Assembly: GCF_003339865.1 (NCBI RefSeq)
Contig: NZ_QPKV01000002.1
Location: 620,001-684,000, forward strand
Direction: 5' to 3'
From: Pedobacter chinensis
GTDB taxonomy: Bacteria; Bacteroidota; Bacteroidia; Sphingobacteriales; Sphingobacteriaceae
DNA length: 64,000 nucleotides
Part shown: positions 16,532-24,867 of the stretch, piece by piece
Numbering within the stretch: position 1 is the first letter of the stretch
Layout: each line of letters starts with the position of its first letter
Notes under the pieces: model-generated
What the model was told of the DNA's origin: nothing
Databases searched by the model: none
Seen by the model: the letters and a program-made list of their open reading frames with translations, nothing else
Program-made: the position numbers and the translations under genes

Positions 16532-16750
16532 ATGAAAAATGCATTCAAATTAGGCTTTTTAGCTTTAGCTTTATCTTTATCAGTTGTTGCTTGTAACTCA
16601 GAGAAAAAAGCTGATGGTGCTGACACTACTTTAACTGATTCTTCAGCTATCGTAACTGACACTACTGATGTTGATACTGTTGTTAAAGATTCTACTGTAA
16701 AAGATACTACAGTTGCTGTAACTACAGAAAAAACTGAAGTTAAACACTAA
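16532..16750 (+). CDS. small Thr/Asp-rich lipoprotein, tandem copy 2
   Basis: A 72-residue paralogue of copy 1. The signal peptide and the first residues after Cys21 (CNSEKKADGADTTLTDSS) are the same except for one E-to-D change, and the DNA of this part is nearly identical, which points to a recent duplication or gene conversion. The tail carries the repeats VDTVVKDSTVKDTTV and ends in EVKH like copies 1 and 3. No known domain. It has a monocistronic cassette with its own promoter motif and terminator. Confidence 0.82.
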   Translation: MKNAFKLGFLALALSLSVVACNSEKKADGADTTLTDSSAIVTDTTDVDTVVKDSTVKDTTVAVTTEKTEVKH

Positions 16751-16761
16751 TTTAACTTTAC

Positions 16762-16810
16762 GTTATAAAAAAAAGACTTTAAGCTCGCTTAAAGTCTTTT
16801 TTTTTATAAC
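16762..16810 (+). terminator. intrinsic terminator of lipoprotein gene 2
   Basis: A long hairpin: GTTAT, an A-run and GACTTTAAGC on the left (16762-16784) pair with GCTTAAAGTC, a T-run and ATAAC on the right (16787-16810). The T-run serves as the release tract. Confidence 0.88.
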
Positions 16811-16823
16811 TTATTTTTTCATT

Positions 16824-16852
16824 GGGTTACTTTTCAAGTTTCTGGGTATTAA
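16824..16852 (+). promoter_or_regulatory. putative ECF promoter of lipoprotein gene 3
   Basis: GGGTTAC (16824-16830), 17 bases, ATTAA (16848-16852). Confidence 0.75.
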
Positions 16853-16883
16853 TAGTATATATTAACCCTAAAACAATATTAAA

Positions 16884-17102
16884 ATGAAAAATGCATTCAA
16901 ATTAGGCTTTTTAGCCATAGCTTTATCACTAACAATTGCTGCTTGCGGTTCTAATCAAAAAGCTGATGGTGCTGATACAACTGTAACAGATTCATCAACA
17001 ATTATTAATGATACAACTGATGTTGATACTATAGTTAAAGATTCTACTATAAAAGATACAACAGTTAAATCTACTACTACTAAAGAAGAAGTAAAACACT
17101 AA
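16884..17102 (+). CDS. small Thr/Asp-rich lipoprotein, tandem copy 3
   Basis: A 72-residue paralogue with signal MKNAFKLGFLAIALSLTIAAC (lipobox IAAC, Cys21). The mature part begins GSNQKADGADTTVTDSS and continues with VDTIVKDSTIKDTTV, so it aligns end to end with copy 2 with conservative changes. It is more diverged than copies 1 and 2 are from each other. The function is unknown. It has its own promoter motif and terminator. Confidence 0.82.
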   Translation: MKNAFKLGFLAIALSLTIAACGSNQKADGADTTVTDSSTIINDTTDVDTIVKDSTIKDTTVKSTTTKEEVKH

Positions 17103-17122
17103 TTTATTTTAGGTTTTCACAT

Positions 17123-17156
17123 AAAAAAGGCTTTAACAAAAATTAAAGCCTTTTTT
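17123..17156 (+). terminator. intrinsic terminator of lipoprotein gene 3
   Basis: The 14-bp stem AAAAAAGGCTTTAA / TTAAAGCCTTTTTT has loop CAAAAA, with the T-run built into the right arm. Confidence 0.9.
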
Positions 17157-17159
17157 ATT

Positions 17160-17188
17160 GGGTTACTTTTCGTTATAAAACGTATTAA
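17160..17188 (+). promoter_or_regulatory. putative ECF promoter of lipoprotein gene 4
   Basis: GGGTTAC (17160-17166), 17 bases, ATTAA (17184-17188). It starts 4 bases after terminator 3. Confidence 0.75.
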
Positions 17189-17231
17189 TTAATAATTAAC
17201 CCATTAAAAACTTCTATACAAAACAAAAAAC

Positions 17232-17417
17232 ATGAAAAACACATTCAAATTAGGATTTTTAAGTCTTGCTTTATCTTTAGCTATGGTAGCTTGTAGTTCA
17301 GATAAAAAAGCTGATGGTGCTGATTCTACGGTTACTGACACTACAATTGTTGACACTACAATTGCTGATACTACACTTACTGATACAACAGTTATTGATA
17401 CTGCTACAAAAATTTAG
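17232..17417 (+). CDS. small Thr/Asp-rich lipoprotein, tandem copy 4
   Basis: A 61-residue paralogue and the most diverged copy. The signal is MKNTFKLGFLSLALSLAMVAC (lipobox MVAC, Cys21). The mature part starts SSDKKADGADSTVTD and is a near-regular repeat of (I/T)VDTT, IADTT, LTDTT and VIDTA units about 5 residues long. It lacks the EVKH end of the other copies. It is expected to be an exported, unstructured lipopeptide. Promoter motif and terminator are its own. Confidence 0.8.
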   Translation: MKNTFKLGFLSLALSLAMVACSSDKKADGADSTVTDTTIVDTTIADTTLTDTTVIDTATKI

Positions 17418-17434
17418 TCGTTTTCTACATCACT

Positions 17435-17464
17435 AAAAGGCTTTAGGTAATCCTAAAGCCTTTT
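17435..17464 (+). terminator. intrinsic terminator of lipoprotein gene 4
   Basis: The 13-bp stem AAAAGGCTTTAGG / CCTAAAGCCTTTT has loop TAAT, followed by TTGTTTTT. Confidence 0.9.
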
Positions 17465-17540
17465 TTGTTTTTATCTGCTCTAATTGCCCCAAAAATCCAT
17501 CAATTATCGTAAATTTGCGGCAAAATTATAATCTGCATAA

Positions 17541-18887
17541 ATGAAATTAACTTCGCTACAAGCAATCTCACCTATTGATGGTCGTTACAGAAAAACAACT
17601 GAAAATTTAGCTGCTCACTTTTCTGAGGAAGCATTAATCAAATACCGTGTTTTTGTAGAAATAGAGTATTTCATTGCTTTATGCGAAATTAATTTGCCAG
17701 GTTTAGAAAATTTTGATAAAAACCTTTATGCTGATCTGCGTAAAATACATGAAAATTTCTCGGAAACTGATGCTTTGGAAGTTAAGGAAACAGAAAAAAC
17801 CACCAATCATGATGTTAAGGCTGTAGAGTATTTTATTAAAAGTAAATTTGATCAGTTATCCCTTCAGGATTATAAAGAATTTATCCATTTTGGTTTAACT
17901 TCTCAGGACATCAATAACACTGCGATTCCTTACTCCGTTAAATTAGCTTTAAATGACAGCTATTACCCGGCAATTACATCATTAATTGAAAAAATTAATG
18001 CTTTGGCTACCGAATGGAAAGACATTCCAATGCTGGCGCATACTCATGGTCAGCCTGCCTCTCCAACTAAATTAGGAAAAGAGTTTCTGGTTTTTGCCGA
18101 AAGATTAAATATTCAGGTAGAAAGTTTGAAGGCAATTCCAAACAGTGCTAAATTTGGCGGAGCAACTGGAAATTTCAATGCTCACCATATCGCCTATCCA
18201 CAGATAAACTGGGTAGATTTTTCCAACCAATTTGTCAATCAAACTTTAGGCCTGAGCAGAGCACAACATACTACTCAAATTGAGCATTACGATCAATTTG
18301 CTGCACAATGTGATGCTTTGAAACGAATTAACAATATCATTATTGATTTAGACAGAGACATCTGGACTTATATTTCCAAGAATTATTTCAAACAAAAAAT
18401 TAAAGCCGGCGAGATTGGTTCATCGGCAATGCCACACAAAGTAAATCCAATTGATTTTGAAAATGCCGAAGGTAATGCAGGCATTGCCAATGCATTATTC
18501 GAATTCTTTGCTGCGAAACTGCCTATTTCTCGTTTACAACGCGATTTAACAGATTCAACTGTATTGAGAAATATTGGTGTTCCATTAGCACATACCTTAA
18601 TTGCAATTAATGCTACACTAAGGGGGTTGAATAAAATTTTATTAAATGAATCTGCTTTACACGCCGATTTAGATGATAACTGGGCTGTTGTTGCCGAAGC
18701 CATCCAAACAGTTTTACGCAGAGAGAACTTTCCAAATCCTTATGAGGCCTTAAAAGAACTGACCAGAACAAATTCAAAAATAAACGCAACAAGTATTGCC
18801 GATTTTATTGAAGGATTAGCTGTTTCTGAAGCAGTAAAAATACAATTGAGAACAATTACACCGTTTAATTATACAGGCGTCTTTTAG
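17541..18887 (+). CDS. purB: adenylosuccinate lyase
   Basis: A 448-residue enzyme of the fumarase/aspartase superfamily. It cleaves SAICAR and adenylosuccinate in purine synthesis. The signature GEIGSSAMPHKVNPIDFENA (about residues 290-309) carries the mobile catalytic Ser loop. Further conserved parts are TNHDVKAVEYF, HFGLTSQDINNTA and MLAHTHGQPASPTKLGKE, with the catalytic His in HTHGQPA. The start MKLTSLQAISPIDGRY is standard. It has a TAAATTTG -7 element at 17510-17517. It is single, and not linked in function to the lipoproteins before it. Confidence 0.97.
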   Translation: MKLTSLQAISPIDGRYRKTTENLAAHFSEEALIKYRVFVEIEYFIALCEINLPGLENFDKNLYADLRKIHENFSETDALEVKETEKTTNHDVKAVEYFIKSKFDQLSLQDYKEFIHFGLTSQDINNTAIPYSVKLALNDSYYPAITSLIEKINALATEWKDIPMLAHTHGQPASPTKLGKEFLVFAERLNIQVESLKAIPNSAKFGGATGNFNAHHIAYPQINWVDFSNQFVNQTLGLSRAQHTTQIEHYDQFAAQCDALKRINNIIIDLDRDIWTYISKNYFKQKIKAGEIGSSAMPHKVNPIDFENAEGNAGIANALFEFFAAKLPISRLQRDLTDSTVLRNIGVPLAHTLIAINATLRGLNKILLNESALHADLDDNWAVVAEAIQTVLRRENFPNPYEALKELTRTNSKINATSIADFIEGLAVSEAVKIQLRTITPFNYTGVF

Positions 18888-18973
18888 TCAAATTAAATTT
18901 ACGCTAAACAGACAGCTCACAAAAGTTTTATTAGCGACTAATTGTTAATTTTGTTTATTCAAATTGATAAGAC

Positions 18974-19525
18974 ATGACGATTAACGTATATACAGAACAA
19001 ACCCCTAATCCAGCTACCATGAAATTCATGGTTAACAAGCTGTTAATTAACGGAAGTGAAGATTTCGCCACTAAAGAAAGCGCTGAGCATTCTCCATTTG
19101 CGAAAGAGTTATTTAAGTTCAACTTTGTTTCTGGTGTATTTTTCGCCAGCAATTTTGTAACCATCACTAAAACAGATGATGCAGATTGGGCTGATGTTGA
19201 AGCAATCTTAAAGGAATTTGTTAAAGGTGCTGTAGAATCTGAATTAAAAATTAAGGAAGCAACAGCAGAAGAAGCCCCAGCATTTGAAGGCTCGGAAACG
19301 GAAATTAAGATCCAACAGATTTTACATGATTATGTTCGCCCGGCTGTAGAACAGGATGGTGGTGCAATTACTTACAAATCTTTTGATGAAGGAGTGGTTA
19401 CCGTGGAGTTACGTGGTTCTTGCAGTGGTTGTCCGTCTTCTACCATCACGCTTAAATCTGGTATTCAAAACCTTTTACAAAGAATGGTTCCGGAAGTTAC
19501 GGAAGTTGTTTCTGAAGCATTATAA
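18974..19525 (+). CDS. Nfu/NifU-type iron-sulfur carrier protein
   Basis: A 183-residue two-domain Fe-S scaffold/carrier. Residues 1-90 are the Nfu N-terminal domain (YTEQTPNPATMKFMVNK, FVSGVFFASNFVTITK). After an acidic linker, residues 110-183 are the NifU C-terminal domain with RPAVEQDGGAI and the cluster-binding GSCSGCPSS (CxxC). It transfers 4Fe-4S clusters to target enzymes in the cytoplasm. It is a single gene followed by a clear terminator. Confidence 0.94.
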   Translation: MTINVYTEQTPNPATMKFMVNKLLINGSEDFATKESAEHSPFAKELFKFNFVSGVFFASNFVTITKTDDADWADVEAILKEFVKGAVESELKIKEATAEEAPAFEGSETEIKIQQILHDYVRPAVEQDGGAITYKSFDEGVVTVELRGSCSGCPSSTITLKSGIQNLLQRMVPEVTEVVSEAL

Positions 19526-19555
19526 TAGCGCATTTTTCATAGTACATAATTGAAG

Positions 19556-19585
19556 AAGTCTTGATGAAAATCAGGACTTTTTTTG
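19556..19585 (+). terminator. intrinsic terminator after the Nfu gene
   Basis: The stem AAGTCTTGAT / ATCAGGACTT (one G-T pair) has loop GAAA and a following T-run. Confidence 0.85.
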
Positions 19586-19605
19586 TTCAACAGCAATTTA
19601 TTTTA

Positions 19606-20518
19606 ATTAAACGCAAAGTTTTACGAAGAATATAGGGGGGGTACCATTAAGAAATGAAGAACATTAAGCTTTTGCGCCAAACCATAGCGGTCGTCCTTTC
19701 GAATTTATGCAGACACAAAGCCTTTTTTACCACGGAGAACACAAAGATTTCACAGAGAACGCAAAGAAAGTTTACGCAGAGGATATAGCGGTTTTACCAG
19801 TAAGAAATGAAGAACATTAAGCTTTTGCCCAAGCCATAGGAGTTGTCCTTTCGAATTTATGCAGACGCAAAGCCTTTTTACCACAGAGAGCACAAAGATT
19901 TTCACAGAGAACGCAAAGAAAGTTTACGCAGAGAATATAGCGGTTTTTACCAGTAAGAAATGAAGAACATTAAGCTTTTGCGCCAAACCATAGGAGTTGT
20001 CCTTTCGAATTTATGCAGACGCAAAGCCTTTTTACCACAGAGAGCACAAAGATTTTCACAGAGAACGCAAAGAAAGTTTACGCAGAGAATATAGCGGTTT
20101 TTACCATCAAGAAATGAAGAACATTAAGCTTTTGCGCCAAACCATAGGAGTTGTCCTTCCGAATTTATGCAGACGCAAAGCCTTTTTACCACAGAGAGCA
20201 CAAAGATTTTCACAGAGAACGCAAAGAAAGTTTACGCAGAGAATATAGCGGTTTTTACCAGTAAGAAATGAAGAACATTAAGCTTTTGCGCCAAACCATA
20301 GCGGTCGTCCTTCCGAATTTATGCAGACGCAAAGCCTTTTTTACCACAGAGAGCACAAAGATTTTCACAGAGAACGCAAAGAAAAACATAAAGCTTAGTG
20401 CCCTCTGTGCCTTTACTTGGTGTACTCTGTGGTTATTTATTGCGTATCAGCCTTGGCGTTCTTTGCGCCTTCACTTTGCGAACTTTGCGGTTAAAATTGT
20501 ACTTTAGGTTAAAATTGT
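19606..20518. repeat. five tandem repeats of about 153 bp with degenerate flanks
   Basis: The word GAAATGAAGAACATTAAGC recurs at 19651, 19804, 19957, 20111 and 20265, giving periods of 153, 153, 154 and 154. Units are nearly identical and contain ACCACAGAGAGCACAAAG and CAGAGAACGCAAAG. A partial copy precedes unit 1 (from 19606). Unit 5 is cut short and followed by inverted, degraded pieces (GGCGTTCTTTGCG, CTTTGCGAACTTTGCGG) up to 20518. The array fills the 1-kb gap between the Nfu gene and the inositol monophosphatase-family gene. The unit core resembles a dispersed intergenic repeat of Bacteroidota. Open frames inside it are not believable genes. Confidence 0.9.
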
Positions 20519-20538
20519 ACCTTGCGGTTAAAATGAAA

Positions 20539-21330
20539 TTACCCGAAATACCTCTTAATTGCCTCTAGCATCTCTGCAGTTAGTTTTCCGTTGGTAGCCA
20601 ATATCTCTCTTTTATTGAAATAATCATTTCCACCTGAAAAATCAAAAACTTCTCCGCCTGCTTGCTGTATAATAAAGCAACCTGCTGCAAAATCCCATTG
20701 TTGTAGATTGTATTCAAAAAAAGCATCGAAACGACCACACGCAGTATAAACCAAGTCAACAGCGGCGGCTCCGATACGACGAACACCGTGACTCTTTTGC
20801 ATCATCTCTTCTAAAAGCTTTAAATATTGAGGCTGTTTATCAAATTGATAGTAAGGGAAACCCGTTGCCAATAAACTCGATTTTAAATCAGGATTTACTG
20901 AAACATGAATCTCCTTCTTATTCATAAAAGCACTTCCACCTTTATATGAATAAAACATCTCGCCTCTATTTAATTCATAAACCACACCCATCACAGGTAA
21001 ACCACCTTCATATAAGGCTACACTGATGCCGTAAGCAGGAATACCATGTATAAAATTGGTTGTTCCATCCAAAGGATCAATAATCCATTTATAGATTTTT
21101 CCTTCCCGGTTTATGGTTTTTTCCTCTGTAATGAAACCCGCATCGGGAATTAATTTTTCGAGATTTTGTACCAGTTTCTGTTCTGCTGTTTTATCAACAT
21201 AAGAAACCATATCATTTAAGCCCTTATATTCAATCTTATTGGCATCGAACTGCAAAGATTCCTTACGGATAAAGTTTCCGGTAAGCTTTACAATCGAAAT
21301 CACCTTATTGCACAGTAATTCGTAATTCAT
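20539..21330 (-). CDS. inositol monophosphatase-family protein (SuhB-like)
   Basis: A 263-residue Mg2+-dependent phosphatase of the FIG superfamily. It has the metal-site segments FITEEKT (Glu) and WIIDPLDGTTNFIHG (two Asp and the Thr), and the C-terminal signature QQWDFAAGCFIIQQAGG with the third metal Asp. The usual substrate is inositol-1-phosphate or a related sugar phosphate such as a histidinol or nucleotide phosphate. Neighbours give no hint. The gene ends about 20 bases from the tandem-repeat array. Confidence 0.92.
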   Translation of the reverse strand: MNYELLCNKVISIVKLTGNFIRKESLQFDANKIEYKGLNDMVSYVDKTAEQKLVQNLEKLIPDAGFITEEKTINREGKIYKWIIDPLDGTTNFIHGIPAYGISVALYEGGLPVMGVVYELNRGEMFYSYKGGSAFMNKKEIHVSVNPDLKSSLLATGFPYYQFDKQPQYLKLLEEMMQKSHGVRRIGAAAVDLVYTACGRFDAFFEYNLQQWDFAAGCFIIQQAGGEVFDFSGGNDYFNKREILATNGKLTAEMLEAIKRYFG

Positions 21331-21392
21331 AGCTATTTAACAAACCTCAGTGAATGTTGTTGGATTTAAAATGAATTTATAAACCGATGAAC

Positions 21393-22541
21393 TTAGGCTA
21401 AGTTATTCTTATTTCTTAAAGCATAAGCACTTAACGCAATGCCACCAATTACTAAAAAAGTAGAAATCATTTCTGCTTGTGTAAATGACAAACCAAAAAC
21501 ATGGTATTTAGAATTTACCCGAATCAATTCAATACAGAAACGCTCGATGCCATTTAATATCATGTAAATACCAAACATTAACCCTGGTGCTTTTATTTTA
21601 TCTCTGATGCTCCACAGAAAAGCGAAAAGCAGCAAGCAAATAATTACCTCGTAAATTGGCGTAGGATAAACCCCTTGTGCTAATTCATTGCAAAATTTAC
21701 CAGGACAACCCGGAATTGGGATTCCTTCACCTACAACGTTATTTGGATATTTGTATGACCACAACCAATCTGGCAACCATGAAAAAGGTTTTGGATTAGG
21801 ATTTACAATGCCCCAATCACCATCTCCGGCCAAATGACAACCAATGCGGCCAACAGCATAAGCAAGCATCATACCCGGGCCACCAACATCCAGCATGTGC
21901 AATGGTTTAATCCCATTTTTCTTAGCAATAACAAGCACTGCAGCTCCACCACAAATTAAACCACCATAAAAAGTTAAACCACTAAATGACAGCAATCTTT
22001 CGATTGGATGTTGTACAAAATCATCCCAATATTCCAGGTTATCAAAAAACTTAGCTCCTAAAAACCCCCAAATGGCCGCCCAAACCACAATATTGCTCAT
22101 TAATTGATAAGGATGAACGGTTACCTGTGTTTCTTTTGGTTTAGTTAATTTATGCTTGTCTTTTTCTTTGTAATCCCAATAGGCAAATAAACCCGCGAAG
22201 AATAAACCACCAATGATGTTTCCTTTTGACGACATTAAAATTGATTGTGCATCATTTACAAACAACGAATAGTTTACCAATGCATAAACCAGTTTATAAC
22301 CGATGATGAAACCGAATAGTCCATTCAAAATCAGCTCCGAAGTAGTTGCTGGTTTTCCAACAATGATCGTTTTTTTGATGGGATGCAGAATGCCCAAAGC
22401 CTCTTTACGTTTCAATTCTTTGGTAAAAGCCCAATACCCCGCCACAAATGCAAGAGCAACAAAAACGCCAAAAGTGTTAAAAGGTAAAGGCAGATTAACG
22501 CCAAATAAATATTCTAAAAAATGTGAAACGGTAGGAAACAT
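21393..22541 (-). CDS. lgt: prolipoprotein diacylglyceryl transferase
   Basis: A 382-residue inner-membrane enzyme that moves diacylglycerol from phosphatidylglycerol to the lipobox Cys of prolipoproteins. This is step one in maturing the many lipoproteins in this window. The key Lgt loop is AYAVGRIGCHLAGDGDWG, the Bacteroidota variant of GRxxNxxxGE. Around seven hydrophobic segments are visible. The protein is about 90 residues longer than E. coli Lgt, with insertions after the second segment, as is usual in this phylum. It is a single gene. Confidence 0.93.
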   Translation of the reverse strand: MFPTVSHFLEYLFGVNLPLPFNTFGVFVALAFVAGYWAFTKELKRKEALGILHPIKKTIIVGKPATTSELILNGLFGFIIGYKLVYALVNYSLFVNDAQSILMSSKGNIIGGLFFAGLFAYWDYKEKDKHKLTKPKETQVTVHPYQLMSNIVVWAAIWGFLGAKFFDNLEYWDDFVQHPIERLLSFSGLTFYGGLICGGAAVLVIAKKNGIKPLHMLDVGGPGMMLAYAVGRIGCHLAGDGDWGIVNPNPKPFSWLPDWLWSYKYPNNVVGEGIPIPGCPGKFCNELAQGVYPTPIYEVIICLLLFAFLWSIRDKIKAPGLMFGIYMILNGIERFCIELIRVNSKYHVFGLSFTQAEMISTFLVIGGIALSAYALRNKNNLA

Positions 22542-22805
22542 AAAAGTAATTTGTTGCGAAGATAGGAAAGAAAGACCAAAGCTGAAAGCTATATAAGAAG
22601 TCTTAAGTAGACAGTTCTGAGTCTGAAGTATTTGTACAAATTACATGATAAGGATTATAAATAATAAAGATGCTGACCAAGAAGTAGCTGCATGACTTAT
22701 AAGGCAATTATTTACACTTGTAAAAACAAATTCAGCAGGACGTGGTAATTAAGCACAACGGATAAAACACTAAACATAAATGCCTTCATTAAATAAAAAC
22801 GAAAT

Positions 22806-24128
22806 TTAGTGGTATGCGTAAGCAGTTTCCAACTCAGCTACTTCCACCTCTCCGTCCGCAGTAATTTCCAAAAGTTTCACAGCTTTAAGCTCATTAACCA
22901 TAAGCGGATCATACTTAGCCTTAACTTTTACATAGTTTTTGGTAAAACCATGCATATAACCCATTTTTTGATCGGCTTCAAATAACACTTCAGCTTCACT
23001 GCCAATTTGAGATTCGTAGAACGCTCTACGTTTTTTATCGGAAAGGATATGCAGCATTTTACTTCGTTCGTTCCGTTCGCTCCCGGCAACCACACCTTTC
23101 ATTTCGGCCGCCACGGTTAATTCACGCTCTGAATAAGTAAATACGTGTAGATATGAAATATCCAGCTGATTTAAGAATTGGTAAGTATCTAAAAAATCCT
23201 CTTTCGTTTCACCCGGAAAACCTACAATAACATCAACTCCAATACAACAATTTGGCATTACTTCTTTAATTTTGGCAACACGTTCCACATATAAATCTCT
23301 ACGGTAACGGCGACGCATTAAACCTAAAATCTTATCAGAACCTGATTGTAAAGGAATATGAAAATGAGGAACAAATCTTTTAGAGGTTGATACAAATTCG
23401 ATAATTTCATTGCTCAACAAATTGGGTTCAATTGAAGAAATACGAATTCTTTCGATTCCCTCTACCTCATCCAGTGCTTTAACCAAATCAAAAAATTTAT
23501 CTTCCCGTTGACCATTGCGAATACCGAAATCACCAAGGTTTACACCGGTTAATACGATTTCTTTTACACCACTTTCTGCAATCATTTTTGCACGGTTAAC
23601 CACATTTTCAATGGTATCACTACGGCTTGCACCACGTGCTAAAGGAATGGTACAATAGGTACAAGGATAATCGCAACCATCCTGAACTTTTAAAAAAGTA
23701 CGCGTTCTATCGCCAATTGAATATGATGCAATGAAATTATGGTTTACCTTTTCAATACTCTGTTGATGAACAACAGCTTTTGGCTGCTTCGTTAAATCGG
23801 TAATGTATTCTACAATTCTGAATTTTTCTGCAGCGCCTAAAACCATATCAACACCTTCAATTTCAGCAATTTCCTGTGGTTTTAATTGAGCATAACAACC
23901 GACGATGGTCACAAAAGCATTTGGAGAATATTTTAAAGCCTCTTTAACAACCTTACGGCATTTTTTATCAGCATGTTCGGTAACAGAGCAAGTATTGATC
24001 ACATATACATCAGCCTGATTCTGAAATTCTACCACTGCATAACCTGCATCGGTAAATAATCGTCCGATTGTTGAAGTTTCAGAGAAGTTGAGTTTACAAC
24101 CTAATGTATAAAATGCGACCTTTTTCAT
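22806..24128 (-). CDS. mtaB: tRNA t6A37 methylthiotransferase MtaB
   Basis: A 440-residue radical-SAM methylthiotransferase that turns t6A37 into ms2t6A in tRNA. The N-terminal UPF0004 domain has the three cluster Cys in TLGCKLNFSE, VINTCSVTEHAD and VGCYAQ. The radical-SAM domain has CDYPCTYCTIPLARG (CxxxCxxC) near residue 150. A C-terminal TRAM domain for RNA binding is seen from about residue 370 (GSEAEVLFE, YVKVKAKYD). The CKLN variant of motif one separates MtaB from MiaB. It is a single gene with a 264-base gap before lgt. Confidence 0.95.
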   Translation of the reverse strand: MKKVAFYTLGCKLNFSETSTIGRLFTDAGYAVVEFQNQADVYVINTCSVTEHADKKCRKVVKEALKYSPNAFVTIVGCYAQLKPQEIAEIEGVDMVLGAAEKFRIVEYITDLTKQPKAVVHQQSIEKVNHNFIASYSIGDRTRTFLKVQDGCDYPCTYCTIPLARGASRSDTIENVVNRAKMIAESGVKEIVLTGVNLGDFGIRNGQREDKFFDLVKALDEVEGIERIRISSIEPNLLSNEIIEFVSTSKRFVPHFHIPLQSGSDKILGLMRRRYRRDLYVERVAKIKEVMPNCCIGVDVIVGFPGETKEDFLDTYQFLNQLDISYLHVFTYSERELTVAAEMKGVVAGSERNERSKMLHILSDKKRRAFYESQIGSEAEVLFEADQKMGYMHGFTKNYVKVKAKYDPLMVNELKAVKLLEITADGEVEVAELETAYAYH

Positions 24129-24263
24129 TGAGCCTGCAAAGATACAAAATTACTTTGGAGTTAGGCGTTTGACGCCTTTACAATGCACAAATTACAGTGA
24201 GATAACAAATTCAATACTGAATTTTAATTGGAAATTTCAACACAGTTAATTTTGAACAGAAAA

Positions 24264-24833
24264 TCACTGCTCTTGCCAGCGATAGCTTTCTTGTTCAAAT
24301 CCGGCCAAATCCAGCACACGACTAATTACAGTTCCGGCAACTTCTTCTATGGTTTTGGGCAAACTGTAGAAGGATGGATTTGCCGGACAAATAATTCCTC
24401 CGGCTTCGGTAACGGTTTTCATGTTGTTGATGTGGATTAGACTAAAAGGTGTATCTCTTACCACAGCAATCAATTTTCTTCGCTCCTTTAATACTACATC
24501 TGCCGCCCTTGAAATCAAATCGTTCGATATTCCATGTGCAATACGGCCTAAAGTACCCATTGAGCATGGAACAATGATCATGGTATCGTATTTTGCCGAT
24601 CCTGAAGCAAAAGGCGCATTAAAATCATTCTTATTATAAAAAGTAAAGCCTTTAAAATCGTTATAGTTTTGATTGCCAAGCTCAAATTGCCAAACTTCTT
24701 TAGCATTATCACTCATTACTACTCCAACCGCCTCTATCTGATCCCTCAATTTTACCAACTGATCAAATAAAACTTTTGCATAGACAGAACCACTTGCCCC
24801 CGTTACTGCAACAATCACTTTCTTTTTAATCAT
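24264..24833 (-). CDS. ubiX: UbiX-type flavin prenyltransferase
   Basis: A 189-residue flavoprotein that prenylates FMN to make the cofactor of UbiD decarboxylases. The start VIVAVTGASGSVYAKVLFDQL (shown here as VTGASGSVYA) is the FMN-phosphate loop. IIVPCSMGTLGRIAHGISN and ERRKLIAVVRDTPFSLIHINNM carry the conserved Ser-Met and Arg residues of the prenyl-phosphate site. The C-terminus is FYSLPKTIEEVAGTVISRVLDL. No ubiD gene is next to it in this window, so its client is elsewhere. Confidence 0.93.
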   Translation of the reverse strand: MIKKKVIVAVTGASGSVYAKVLFDQLVKLRDQIEAVGVVMSDNAKEVWQFELGNQNYNDFKGFTFYNKNDFNAPFASGSAKYDTMIIVPCSMGTLGRIAHGISNDLISRAADVVLKERRKLIAVVRDTPFSLIHINNMKTVTEAGGIICPANPSFYSLPKTIEEVAGTVISRVLDLAGFEQESYRWQEQ

Positions 24834-24867
24834 AAAACAAAAATAGCTTTTATATATAGTTTAATCA

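Noticed and set aside
18383..18703. A 106-residue frame antisense to purB
   Set aside because: It lies wholly inside the well-supported purB gene and has no recognisable domain.
19997..20507. Two open frames (19997-20248 and 20268-20507) in the tandem repeats
   Set aside because: They are made of the 153-bp repeat text read through and have no protein-like features; their starts are repeat words.
19606..20518. The repeat array as a CRISPR
   Set aside because: Units of 153 bp are contiguous without unique spacers, and no cas genes are present.
22303..22596. A 97-residue frame antisense to the start of lgt
   Set aside because: Shadow of the lgt reading frame; basic low-quality translation.
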